Shown here: positions 51,402-59,859 of the stretch, one piece after another
How positions within the stretch are numbered: position 1 is the first letter of the stretch
Layout: each line of letters starts with the position of its first letter
Assembly: GCF_014647215.1 (NCBI RefSeq)
Contig: NZ_BMOT01000001.1
Span: 62,001 to 126,000 of the forward strand
Origin: Shewanella aestuarii
GTDB taxonomy: Bacteria; Pseudomonadota; Gammaproteobacteria; Enterobacterales; Shewanellaceae
Reading direction: 5' to 3'
DNA: 64,000 nucleotides
Program-made: the position numbers and the translations under genes
Notes under the pieces: generated by a model
What the model was told of the DNA's origin: nothing
Database searches by the model: none
The model's input: only the letters and a program-made list of their open reading frames with translations

Positions 51402-52481
51402 CCCCTTAATGACTAAGCAGTAAATCTGTTTTTGTTTGCCATAGCGGGCCATTTGTATCAGGTGCGTTTTATTGATGGGAACATAGGCTGCGTTAATACT
51501 GTTTTCGATTTTTTCAACATAAGGGTCGTGAAAGAAAAAATATTGCTCGTTAAAGCCGGTGAGTACAATCCAATGCGGCCCTTTTTTGCCATCTAAACGA
51601 TAGGTGCTGACCATTATTAGCACCGGAAATCCGGCACTAATCCAATTACAAATTTGCTCTACACTGGGGTTATGTTGATCAATGCTAACGCCCTTGTTAG
51701 CCAGTTGTTGTTTAAAATCCTGATGCACCATTTCAATGATGGCTTTTTTATTAGGGTCTCTTACCGTGCTGATAAAAGGCGCTGGCTCATCTTGACTGTG
51801 AAGCGCCACAGCAAATCCACGATTTATTGCCGCGATGGCAAGTCCTCTGGCACTGCATCCACCATGACCACTGGTCATAAATATGGTGGTGGCTTCGCGC
51901 CAAATATTTAATTCACTGATCCGATTATGCTCTACGGGTTCAAAAGCATTAAAACTCATCAATAAGCATGAAGGGCCGCAAGTGAATTCTGTGGTTTGAA
52001 TATACAAAGGCAAATTGAGGGTAACGCTTGGACCAGGTGGATCTAAACGTTTGTGCATTCTCACGCCATCGGCCAGATCGTCGTAATAATGCACTAGGGT
52101 TTTCAACACTTTATAACCCATTTTTAGATAAAGATTTTTTGCCGCCGTATTGTCGTTTCTCACTTCTAAGCGTAATGTAATGAAGCCATGATCAACGGCG
52201 ACTTTCTCGCATTGAGTCACTAATTCAAATCCAATGTTACGTCCTCTGAAATCAGATGATACAGCAACAGAATATAAGCGAGCGAGTCGAGTTCCCCTAT
52301 GTAATAAAATCAATGCATAACCAGCTAATGTGCCATTTTCATCAGCCACGATGAGATGATCAATATCAGAGTTGATAAAGCGTTTAATTTGCCTAGCACT
52401 GATTTTGTCGCCACTAAAGGCTTGTTGTTCGATGTGGTTAAGTTGGGGGAAATCGTTTAGCGTGGCTTGTCGAAATAACAT
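51393..52481 (-). CDS. GNAT acetyltransferase fused to C39-like cysteine peptidase (DUF3335)
   Basis: 362 residues in two parts. Residues 1-150 are a RimI-like GNAT domain with the acetyl-CoA loop SDFRGRNIGFELV and the NLYLKMGYK end motif. Residues 165-362 are a papain-fold peptidase of the C39-like/DUF3335 group: Cys in TEFTCGPSCLLMSF, His in GPHWIVLTGF and Asp in FFHDPY are all present, so it looks active. It is divergent from a RimK-like ligase with only 71 bp between start codons. Comparative studies of amidoligases (Iyer and colleagues) predicted that such sets make or trim peptides. No substrate is known to me. Confidence 0.87.
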   Translation of the reverse strand: MLFRQATLNDFPQLNHIEQQAFSGDKISARQIKRFINSDIDHLIVADENGTLAGYALILLHRGTRLARLYSVAVSSDFRGRNIGFELVTQCEKVAVDHGFITLRLEVRNDNTAAKNLYLKMGYKVLKTLVHYYDDLADGVRMHKRLDPPGPSVTLNLPLYIQTTEFTCGPSCLLMSFNAFEPVEHNRISELNIWREATTIFMTSGHGGCSARGLAIAAINRGFAVALHSQDEPAPFISTVRDPNKKAIIEMVHQDFKQQLANKGVSIDQHNPSVEQICNWISAGFPVLIMVSTYRLDGKKGPHWIVLTGFNEQYFFFHDPYVEKIENSINAAYVPINKTHLIQMARYGKQKQIYCLVIKGKK

Positions 52482-52552
52482 ATTTCGGCTCGAAGTGACA
52501 AACTGGATGGTTAATTTACGCGTAAAGCTCTTAAAGAGGCAACAGAAATTTT

Positions 52553-54004
52553 ATGGCTCAGTTTTTAATTGTTACCGACGACGCAAGTGATTGGCGTCCT
52601 TACCTTCCAAGTGACAATATGGTCACAGTCCATGACTACTTAGACATGGGAGCCTATGCCGATAAAAGTGCGATGCAGGTCATCAACTTGTGCCGTAGCT
52701 ATGATTATTTAAGTACAGGTTATTATTGCTCGTTAATGGCCGAAGCAAGAGGGCACAGGGTGATACCTCGAGTGATGACGATTAATGATCTATCGCAGGA
52801 TCGATTTTTCAGTTTACCTCAATCCGGCTTAGATAAATTACCTGATAGTGTTAGCGACATCGCAATGAAAATCTATTTTGGCTATTGTGCTCATCCGCCA
52901 TTAGAAAAAATTGCTCGAAAGATTTTTGAACGATTTACCGTTCCAGTATTAACGGTTCGCTTATCAAAACAAGTGGGTAAATGGCAGGTTGATGCGATTG
53001 AACCTTCAGCGTTTCAGGATTTAACTGAACCTGAACAAGACCTATTCGCCAAATACTTAGAAGTATTTTCGCAAAAAGTGTGGAAGCTGCCTAAAGCGAC
53101 CAAGCGATATCGCTATGAAATCGCCATGCTAGTGGATGAACATGAAAAAATGCCGCCCTCAGATAAAGCCGCATTAAAATTGTTTACCAAATCGGCCAAT
53201 CGTATCGGTATGGACCTGGTTCAAATTGGTTCGCACGATTTAGCGCGCTTAAGTGAATTTGACGGTTTATTTATCCGTTCAACCACCAACATTAGTAACT
53301 TTACCTATCGATTTGCAAAAGCCGCTGAACAGTTAGGTTTAGTGGTAATGGATGATCCTGAATCGATCATGAAATGTACCAATAAAGTGTTTTTAACCGA
53401 GTTATTGAATCGCCATAAAGTGCCAGTGCCTAAAAGTTTAATTTTTAAAAAGTCTGATGAAAACTGGGTCGACAATGTCATTAATACCATAGGGTTACCC
53501 GCGGTACTCAAAGTCCCGGATGGCGCATTCTCGCTTGGGGTATTAAAAGTAAAAGATCGGCAAACCTTAATTGAACAAGCAAATAAAATTTTTGAACACA
53601 GCGCGTTAATTTTAGCCCAAGCGTTTATGCCAACGGATTATGATTGGCGGATTGGCATGTTAAACCGTCAACCTATTTACGCTTGCCGTTATTTTATGAG
53701 TCGTGGCCATTGGCAAATTTATCAGCACCACCAAAGCGGCCGTGTCAGTAGTGGCGATTTTGATTGTATGGATTTAAAAATGGTGCCGCAACAAGTGCTA
53801 GATGCCGCCACCAAGGCCGCTAATTTAATTGGTGCGGGATTATATGGCGTAGACCTTAAAGAGATAGAAGGCAAAGCTTACGTGATTGAAGTCAATGATA
53901 ACCCCAGTATTGATCACGGTGTTGAAGATTTATTTTTAGGTGATTTGGTTTATGACAGGATAATGACTGAATTTTTAAGACGTATTCAGTTAAGAGGTTT
54001 GTAA
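52553..54004 (+). CDS. RimK-like ATP-grasp ligase with RLAN N-terminal domain
   Basis: 483 residues. The first about 190 match the RimK-like ATP-grasp N-terminal (RLAN) domain (YDYLSTGYYCSLMAEARGHRVIPRVMT-type sequence). The rest is an ATP-grasp with the nucleotide lysine in PAVLKVPDGAFSLGV, and metal-binding acids in LYGVDLKEIEG and VIEVNDNPSIDHG. It should form an amide bond between a carboxylate and an amino acid or peptide. RimK itself adds glutamate to ribosomal protein S6, but this protein is longer and its acceptor is unknown. Paired with the divergent GNAT-C39 gene. ATG has AGAGG upstream. Confidence 0.87.
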   Translation: MAQFLIVTDDASDWRPYLPSDNMVTVHDYLDMGAYADKSAMQVINLCRSYDYLSTGYYCSLMAEARGHRVIPRVMTINDLSQDRFFSLPQSGLDKLPDSVSDIAMKIYFGYCAHPPLEKIARKIFERFTVPVLTVRLSKQVGKWQVDAIEPSAFQDLTEPEQDLFAKYLEVFSQKVWKLPKATKRYRYEIAMLVDEHEKMPPSDKAALKLFTKSANRIGMDLVQIGSHDLARLSEFDGLFIRSTTNISNFTYRFAKAAEQLGLVVMDDPESIMKCTNKVFLTELLNRHKVPVPKSLIFKKSDENWVDNVINTIGLPAVLKVPDGAFSLGVLKVKDRQTLIEQANKIFEHSALILAQAFMPTDYDWRIGMLNRQPIYACRYFMSRGHWQIYQHHQSGRVSSGDFDCMDLKMVPQQVLDAATKAANLIGAGLYGVDLKEIEGKAYVIEVNDNPSIDHGVEDLFLGDLVYDRIMTEFLRRIQLRGL

Positions 54005-54066
54005 GTGATCTTATCTCGAAATAATAAATCGCTTTTTATTGCTAATTCGAGTTGAGGTTAAAAATT

Positions 54067-54104
54067 AAATGGCCACAGCAAATATGATGCAGTGGCCATT
54101 TTTT
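54067..54104 (+). terminator. Intrinsic terminator between convergent genes
   Basis: 10-bp stem AAATGGCCAC / GTGGCCATTT (54067-54076 and 54092-54101) with a 15-nt loop and six T residues on the plus side. The minus side has a weaker T-rich tail and may also serve the GGDEF gene. Confidence 0.85.
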
Positions 54105-54123
54105 AATATAATTCTAACTGAAG

Positions 54124-55008
54124 TTATTTATCTTCACACACTTTGAAACAGTTTCTGCCAGCGGCTTTAGCTTGATACATAGCCTTATCTGCACGTTCAT
54201 ACAAGGTGGAGAGCGAGTCAGTTTTACGCGATTGTGCAATACCTAAGCTACACTTAACCCCGTAATCGTTAAGATGTGAGTGTAATGGCAAGCTTTCGAT
54301 GATGCGCTGACAAACAATACTTGCCGCATCAGTGTTACCTTCAGTGATAATGACAAATTCATCACCACCAATTCTAAATGCTTGGTCTGTGTCACGAATG
54401 GATTCATTAATTAATGAGGCAAAACTGGTGAGCACATTATCGCCAACGGTATGTCCAAACTGGTCATTTAATTGTTTAAATTTATCTAAATCAATAACAA
54501 TCAATGACACATGGCCTTGTCGACGTTCAGCCCTAGCAATGCTTTTATGGATCACTTTACGAAAATAATAGCGATTGCCTAAACCGGTTAACGCATCAAA
54601 CATAGCTTGATTAGACATTTGCTGATATTTCATTGCATTCTGAAACGGTTGTAACACTAACGCTTCAATATGGTTAAGCTGTTTCATTTGAATCGGGCTA
54701 AGCGGCACTGCGATGTAGTAGTGCAAGCGTATTGTATCTGATTCAGATTTAATGCTGCGTATAAGCTCAATACCGTGATGACGTCCCCAGCTAAACTTAT
54801 GCTCACCAACAAATAGCTGTAATGCCTTGATCGGCAAATGTTGACCGACGACTTTGCCATAACAGGCAAATACTGTCCTAGGATCTAAACTTGCGTGCAG
54901 CTGTTGGATCACTTGGACAAGATCAAGTTCTGGCTCCATATGCAGATGAGCATTAGAACGATACCAATAATCTTCGGGAAAAAGTTCGGTTGCAATAGCA
55001 AAGTCCAT
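54124..55008 (-). CDS. GGDEF diguanylate cyclase
   Basis: 294 residues from ATG 55008, with GGAG seven bases upstream (an earlier in-frame ATG at 55041 has none). The first 130 residues form a sensor region I do not recognise; no membrane segment. The GGDEF domain is intact (FDALTGLGNRYYF, IDLDKFKQLND, RIGGDEFVI), and RxxD five residues before GGDEF (RDTD) is the c-di-GMP feedback site. So an active, product-inhibited cyclase is likely. Divergent from the antiporter gene. Confidence 0.9.
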   Translation of the reverse strand: MDFAIATELFPEDYWYRSNAHLHMEPELDLVQVIQQLHASLDPRTVFACYGKVVGQHLPIKALQLFVGEHKFSWGRHHGIELIRSIKSESDTIRLHYYIAVPLSPIQMKQLNHIEALVLQPFQNAMKYQQMSNQAMFDALTGLGNRYYFRKVIHKSIARAERRQGHVSLIVIDLDKFKQLNDQFGHTVGDNVLTSFASLINESIRDTDQAFRIGGDEFVIITEGNTDAASIVCQRIIESLPLHSHLNDYGVKCSLGIAQSRKTDSLSTLYERADKAMYQAKAAGRNCFKVCEDK

Positions 55009-55166
55009 AGGGTTACTCCAAAACGTTACAGCGAGATACATATGTTAAGCAAGGAGCGTGCCTAGATTTTTTTTCTCATATTTTTTAGGTGTTTGTTACT
55101 TTTGTATCATTTTGATAATAAGATGTAGTGGTATCTCGACGTATTTTTGACAAGGAGTTTTTGCCT

Positions 55167-57119
55167 ATGGAACACAATATGTTTATTCATATTTTGTTTA
55201 TGTTGGTCATTGCCATCGTTTCGATAGCGGTGCTAGGACGTTTGGGATTACCGGCTATTTTGGCTTACTTGCTTACAGGCGTGATCAGTGGCCCTAGTGG
55301 TTTACATTGGTTTACACAGCAACAAGTTCATTTTGTGGCAGAACTTGGCGTTGTATTATTGATGTTTACCTTAGGGTTAGAGTTTTCTGTGCCGCGGTTA
55401 TGGTCAATGCGTCGAACAGTATTTGGTTTAGGCAGTGCGCAAGTGATTGTGACGACCTTTATCGCTGGTGGAATTGCATATCTTTTAGGTCAAAATCTTG
55501 TCGCTGCGGTGGTAATAGGATCTGCTATTGCATTGTCATCAACAGCGATAGTGCTCAAACTCATGAATGAGCAAGGCTGGTTAAGACGCCGTCATGGCGA
55601 GTTGTCTATCAGTGTGTTGTTGTTTCAAGATCTCGCCGTAGTACCCATGCTTATTTTATTACCCTTGCTAGCGAGTGATGGCACCCCAATGAGTTTAAAC
55701 GGCATTCTTTATGGCCTACTCACGGGGATATTGGCATTTATAGGCTTAATGTCATTTGGTAAGTGGGTCTTGCCACGGATTTTTGATGAGGTTGCTCGTT
55801 CTCGTTCCAATGAACTTTTCGTACTTTCTACCTTAGTTGTGGCTTTAGTCACTGGTGCGTTTACTCAATGGCTTGGATTATCAATGGCATTAGGTGCATT
55901 TATTGCTGGTATGTTATTAGGTGAAAGTCAGTATCGACGTCAGTTAGAAGCGGATATTCGACCATTTAGAGACCTACTGATGGGATTATTCTTTATCTCT
56001 ATTGGTATGTTGCTCGATTTTAATTTAGTCCTGCAGTATTGGTGGCAAATATTAGTCACCTTAATTTCTGTGGTCGTACTCAAAATTGTGATTGTGTATG
56101 GTCTACTCAAACTGGCGGGTGAGCATGCCAAAGTGGCGTTAAGCACAGCAATCAGTTTAGGTCAGGTTGGCGAGTTCAGTTTTGTTCTTTTAGCATTAGC
56201 GGTTAATTATCAATTATTAGACAATGAAATCAGTACGATACTGGTTGCAGTGGCCGTTATTTCAATGTCGTGTTCTCCTTGGTTAATACGCCATAGTGTG
56301 GATATTGCGAAAAAATTAAAAGGGGGTAAACCTTCCAAGGCAATGGTCGAGCAAACCGTTATATTACCCGCAAGTGAAGATGATGATTTTGTGGTAATAC
56401 TGGGTTACGGACGGGTAGGGCAAACGATTGCCCGTTTTTTAAAAACCGAAGCCATTAGTTATATTGTTTTAGATTTAGATCCCACACGAGTGACAGAATC
56501 CCGTGCAGCAGGTGAGCCAGTCTACTTTGGTGATGCTTGTAAAATGGGGATTTTAAAACGTGTGGGTATTCGTCAAGCAAGCATGGTGGTGGTGACATTT
56601 GCTGAAGAGCGTCAAACCGAAGAAGCATTAGCGCTAAGTAGAAAGCTAGCGCCAGATGCAAAAATTTTAGTCCGTACTCGGGATGACTCAAACTTAACAG
56701 AATTAAAAGAGGCAGGGGCAACCCAGGTGATCCCTGAGTCACTTGAAGGCAGTTTGATGTTGGTGTCGCAAGTGCTGTATAAGTGCGGCGTACCATTACC
56801 TCGTATTATTAAACGACTTGAATCAGAACGTCGCAATCATTACCAATATCTGCATGGATTTTTCTCCGGCACTGAAACCGATTTTACCTTAGATTTGCTG
56901 CATGCGGTTTCGTTAAGTACTAGCGCTAGCAGTGTAGGTAAAAAGGTGGCAGATATTCCATGGTCGCAATTAGATGTCGAGTTGCGTGCTGTACGCAGAA
57001 AAGGCGCTGAAATCGAACCCGCACCAGATGATTGGGTGTTGCGCCGCAATGATATTCTGATGTTAGTAGGCAAACCACGCAGTATTGAAAAAGCTGAAGA
57101 CTATTTATTACAAGGCTAA
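55167..57119 (+). CDS. CPA2-family K+/H+ antiporter, KefB/KefC-like
   Basis: 650 residues from ATG 55167 (AAGGAG upstream). A 12-13 segment exchanger domain fills residues 1-385, with LTLGLEFSVPRLW and the ALSSTAIVLKLM motif; next come a TrkA-N domain (VVILGYGRVGQTIARF, NAD-type Rossmann loop) and a TrkA-C domain at 560-645. Proteins of this class move potassium or protons, in some cases under glutathione adduct control. Which of KefB, KefC or YbaL it matches best cannot be settled by eye. Confidence 0.9.
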   Translation: MEHNMFIHILFMLVIAIVSIAVLGRLGLPAILAYLLTGVISGPSGLHWFTQQQVHFVAELGVVLLMFTLGLEFSVPRLWSMRRTVFGLGSAQVIVTTFIAGGIAYLLGQNLVAAVVIGSAIALSSTAIVLKLMNEQGWLRRRHGELSISVLLFQDLAVVPMLILLPLLASDGTPMSLNGILYGLLTGILAFIGLMSFGKWVLPRIFDEVARSRSNELFVLSTLVVALVTGAFTQWLGLSMALGAFIAGMLLGESQYRRQLEADIRPFRDLLMGLFFISIGMLLDFNLVLQYWWQILVTLISVVVLKIVIVYGLLKLAGEHAKVALSTAISLGQVGEFSFVLLALAVNYQLLDNEISTILVAVAVISMSCSPWLIRHSVDIAKKLKGGKPSKAMVEQTVILPASEDDDFVVILGYGRVGQTIARFLKTEAISYIVLDLDPTRVTESRAAGEPVYFGDACKMGILKRVGIRQASMVVVTFAEERQTEEALALSRKLAPDAKILVRTRDDSNLTELKEAGATQVIPESLEGSLMLVSQVLYKCGVPLPRIIKRLESERRNHYQYLHGFFSGTETDFTLDLLHAVSLSTSASSVGKKVADIPWSQLDVELRAVRRKGAEIEPAPDDWVLRRNDILMLVGKPRSIEKAEDYLLQG

Positions 57120-57146
57120 CTTTCGCGGTTATTCGTCATCTAATTT

Positions 57147-57186
57147 ATACCCCCTAAATATATTTTATTTAGGGGGTATTTTGTTT
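57147..57186 (+). terminator. Intrinsic terminator of the antiporter gene
   Basis: Perfect 14-bp stem ATACCCCCTAAATA and its complement (57147-57160, 57166-57179) with a 5-nt loop and a TTTTGTTT tail. Confidence 0.92.
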
Positions 57187-57248
57187 CGGCGATAGCTATT
57201 GGGCTTTTTTAGTTCCTTTAGAATTTTTTAGACTATAGCAGCATCTGC

Positions 57249-57278
57249 ATCTTCATCTTCATCTTCATCTTCATCTTC
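57249..57278. repeat. Hexanucleotide microsatellite (ATCTTC)5
   Basis: Five exact copies of ATCTTC. On the minus strand they would encode an Asp-Glu run in a short frame closed by stops, with no start codon, so I read it as non-coding. The rest of 57187-57602 is the ompW upstream region with the two FNR-like boxes. Confidence 0.85.
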
Positions 57279-57438
57279 TTCAATAGCGGGTATTGGTGAA
57301 TTTGATCGGTATCTTGTGGTTAATACCTTCGATTAAATAGATTGTCGGCTTTCATTTTTGTTCTGCTAAGGTTATCAATTTATTAGATTATTCAATACGC
57401 AACATAGGTGTGTTTTTGATTTTTAGACCAAGAAATAC

Positions 57439-57452
57439 GTGATCTGAATCAA
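57439..57452 (+). promoter_or_regulatory. Distal FNR/EtrA-type box of ompW
   Basis: GTGAT-CTGA-ATCAA matches the TTGAT-N4-ATCAA consensus at nine of ten positions. Its centre is exactly 60 bp upstream of the perfect proximal box. Confidence 0.6.
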
Positions 57453-57498
57453 GGAAAAGCAGACTAACTAAGTACCTCTAAATATGTAGTTAGTTCGC

Positions 57499-57512
57499 TT
57501 GATCTAGATCAA
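57499..57512 (+). promoter_or_regulatory. Proximal FNR/EtrA-type box of ompW
   Basis: TTGAT-CTAG-ATCAA is a perfect match to the FNR consensus, centred about 97 bp before the ompW start codon. FNR control of ompW is known in E. coli. No convincing -10 element was found, so activation or repression cannot be told. Confidence 0.75.
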
Positions 57513-57602
57513 TGTTGTTAATTAAATTTTCAGGCAGAGTGGCGTCAATTGTTAAGGATGTAACAGAAAAGCATCCAGTTGTTACCCTCATGGAGTATGA
57601 AA

Positions 57603-58280
57603 ATGAATAAAAAATTAACCCTAGCTTTAGTTGCTGCAGGTGTATTATCTGCTGGTGTTTCTTCAGTTGCTGTAGCTCACCAAGCTGGCGATATCATTTT
57701 TAGAGCGGGTGCGGTTATGGTTGCGCCTGACGAATCAAGTCAAAATATCATCACCCCAGACTTAGGTGACCTTGGACAGTTTTCAGTTAGTGAAAATACT
57801 CAGTTAGGTTTAAACTTTGGCTACATGTTGACTGACAATTGGGCGGTTGAACTATTAGCTGCAACACCTTTTTCTCACGATATCTCTATCGCTGGTGTTG
57901 GTAAAGTTGCAGATACAAAACATTTACCACCTACATTAGTTGCTCAATACTATTTTGGTGATGCACAGTCTAAACTTCGTCCATATGTTGGTGTTGGTGT
58001 TAACTTTACTAACTTTTTTGACAATGAAATTACCAATGATGCCGGTGGTCGATTATCTGATTTGAGCTTAACTAATTCTTGGGGCATTGCTGCTCAAGTT
58101 GGTTTAGATTACCAAGTTAATAATAATTGGTTAGTAAATGCTTCTGTTTGGTACGCAGACATATCTACCGATGCAAGTTTTAATTATGCACCAGATGGTG
58201 GAGCTGTATCAGTACCCGTAACAATCGAAACTGATATCAACCCATGGGTTTACATGGTCAGTGTTGGTTACAAGTTCTAA
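57603..58280 (+). CDS. ompW: Outer membrane protein OmpW
   Basis: 225 residues from ATG 57603 (GGAG seven bases upstream; earlier in-frame starts do not give a signal peptide). Signal peptide ending VAVA before HQAGD; the mature part is an 8-strand barrel with IIFRAGAVMVAPD, LGLNFGYMLTDNWAVELLAATPF-type strands and a C-terminal phenylalanine (GYKF). OmpW barrels pass small hydrophobic molecules. Two FNR-type boxes upstream suggest control by oxygen. Confidence 0.95.
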   Translation: MNKKLTLALVAAGVLSAGVSSVAVAHQAGDIIFRAGAVMVAPDESSQNIITPDLGDLGQFSVSENTQLGLNFGYMLTDNWAVELLAATPFSHDISIAGVGKVADTKHLPPTLVAQYYFGDAQSKLRPYVGVGVNFTNFFDNEITNDAGGRLSDLSLTNSWGIAAQVGLDYQVNNNWLVNASVWYADISTDASFNYAPDGGAVSVPVTIETDINPWVYMVSVGYKF

Positions 58281-58302
58281 TTACTCGTAAGCAAATGCGA
58301 TA

Positions 58303-58337
58303 AAAAATAGGAGCCTATGGCTCCTATTTTTGTTTTC
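58303..58337 (+). terminator. Intrinsic terminator of ompW
   Basis: Perfect 13-bp stem AAAAATAGGAGCC / GGCTCCTATTTTT with a 3-nt loop and TGTTTT after it; symmetric enough to work in both directions. Confidence 0.9.
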
Positions 58338-58519
58338 AACTTGTATGCTATTGAGTATTAAGACCTTTTGTAATGAATAGCAGGTAATATCGATATCTGG
58401 TTATCAGTCTGAAGATGAAACAGGCTTGTTAATCTGGTTATTTATGAGATTTATTAACACAAGCATCGAATAACCAGTTTGTGGATTAAATGGCAATTCA
58501 ACGACCGATTATCAGATTG

Positions 58520-59281
58520 CTACTCCGTTTTTTTCTTGGTTTTCCAGTGGCGAGTATTATAAATATATTCAGGTAACAATCGATTTAACCAGGCCACAAT
58601 GCGCCAGCGCTTTGTAACATAAACCCGCCGTTTTCCATACTTCAACGCTGCTAATATCTGTTTGGCGACTTTCTCCAAAGGCGGCAGTAAAAAACGATTT
58701 TGCTGTATTGCGGCTTTATCGAGTAAACCCAATTGAATATCACTAATGGTAATAGGCAGCTTTAAACGCTGTGCATGCATACTCAGGCCTTGAAAATAAT
58801 TTTCAGCAAAGGCTTTAGAGGCATGATAAGCAACACTTGGCCCGCCGCGTTGACCGGCAATTGAGTTGATTGCTGCTAATTGGCCATAACCTTGCTGTGT
58901 CATCAATTTGAACACGCAGTTGCATATAGCCGCAAAGCCTCTTACGTTCACTTCAATAATATCTTGTTCTAATTGCCATGGTAGCGACGCATCGTAACCA
59001 TTCAATCCGGTATTGACTATGACTAAATGTGCCCCATTTTCGCTCTGCCAAACCTGACTTATTTGCTGGTTCAGTTTTTTGGGCTCAGAAATCGCCAACG
59101 GGAAAACGGCTGCTGGAACGGGGAGCGAATTGGCAAAATCGGTTAATGTGTCTGGATCTTGAACAAACAACAATAATTTTACGTTTTGAGCCGCAAGTTG
59201 GCGCGCCAGTTCTTTACTCAGCTGTGAGCTGGCACCAATAATCATAGCGGTAGCAATAGTGGTCATGAGGAGGTTTGACAC
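58520..59281 (-). CDS. Short-chain dehydrogenase/reductase
   Basis: 253 residues. Rossmann start AMIIGASSQLSKELARQLA (a GASSQLS variant of GxxxGxG), NTG-like turn, catalytic Ser in INSIAG and YHASK with Tyr and Lys. A basic C-terminal tail with a short hydrophobic stretch (WRIVAWLNRLL) may touch the membrane. The start is uncertain: GTG 59281 or ATG 59266, neither with a good ribosome site. Substrate unknown. It is divergent from the MetJ-boxed gene. Confidence 0.85.
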   Translation of the reverse strand: MSNLLMTTIATAMIIGASSQLSKELARQLAAQNVKLLLFVQDPDTLTDFANSLPVPAAVFPLAISEPKKLNQQISQVWQSENGAHLVIVNTGLNGYDASLPWQLEQDIIEVNVRGFAAICNCVFKLMTQQGYGQLAAINSIAGQRGGPSVAYHASKAFAENYFQGLSMHAQRLKLPITISDIQLGLLDKAAIQQNRFLLPPLEKVAKQILAALKYGKRRVYVTKRWRIVAWLNRLLPEYIYNTRHWKTKKKTE

Positions 59282-59362
59282 TCATTATTTGAAATAGAAA
59301 GGTTATGATAGGAATATCGCTTGCGGATAACAAGCACGAAAATTTTTCAATATCGGAAGTGT

Positions 59363-59401
59363 AGACTTCTAGACGTCTTAATGTATTATAATGCGACGTC
59401 A
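59363..59401 (+). promoter_or_regulatory. MetJ-type operator over a sigma-70 promoter
   Basis: Two adjacent 8-mers, AGACTTCT (59363-59370, 7 of 8) and AGACGTCT (59371-59378, 8 of 8), match the tandem met box AGACGTCT. A further CGACGTCA (59394-59401, 6 of 8) lies 23 bp on. A perfect TATAAT -10 sits between them at 59387-59392, so bound MetJ would block RNA polymerase. The first gene downstream is the lipoprotein, then metA after 44 bp. Confidence 0.8.
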
Positions 59402-59422
59402 CTCAATGAAAGTAGGTGAATC

Positions 59423-59815
59423 ATGATTAAACAAATTTTGTGTGTCATAGCGATGGTTGTGGGTCTTTCAGGATGCCAAACCTCGCCTTTAAATACTCAG
59501 ATAGTGGGTGAAGTCTTGTATAAACAACGCATTGCACTACCTGCTGATTCTGTGATCCAAATCCAGTTACAAGATGTGTCACTGCAAGATGTTAAAGCAG
59601 TCGTCCTAGCTGAATATGAATTAAGTCCGGTAACGGGCATTACGCCTTTCGAGTTTGTGGTACCAACAGAGGCTTTTAAAACAGGTCATCGTTATGCCAT
59701 CAGTGCACGGATCACTGTTGCAGATGAGTTGTGGTTTATTAATACGCAATCTTATCCCGTGAATATTACCGATCCGCAACCATTAACTGTGGTTGTAGAT
59801 AAGGTAAAGCGATAA
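59423..59815 (+). CDS. YbaY-family lipoprotein
   Basis: 130 residues. Lipoprotein signal with lipobox LSGC (Cys18). The mature domain (VGEVLYKQRIALPADSVIQIQL, then ADELWFINTQSYPV) is the YbaY/YscW-like fold, whose role is not settled. It lies directly under the MetJ-type operator and 44 bp before metA, so it is probably the first gene of a methionine-repressed pair. AGTAGG precedes the ATG. Confidence 0.87.
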   Translation: MIKQILCVIAMVVGLSGCQTSPLNTQIVGEVLYKQRIALPADSVIQIQLQDVSLQDVKAVVLAEYELSPVTGITPFEFVVPTEAFKTGHRYAISARITVADELWFINTQSYPVNITDPQPLTVVVDKVKR

Positions 59816-59859
59816 TTTCAGCCGTATTTATCGATTAATAATTAGGTAAAGGATGTAGT

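Noticed and set aside
57225-57350. Minus-strand frame with an Asp-Glu repeat
   Set aside because: Closed by an upstream stop without any ATG, GTG or TTG; the acidic run comes from the microsatellite.
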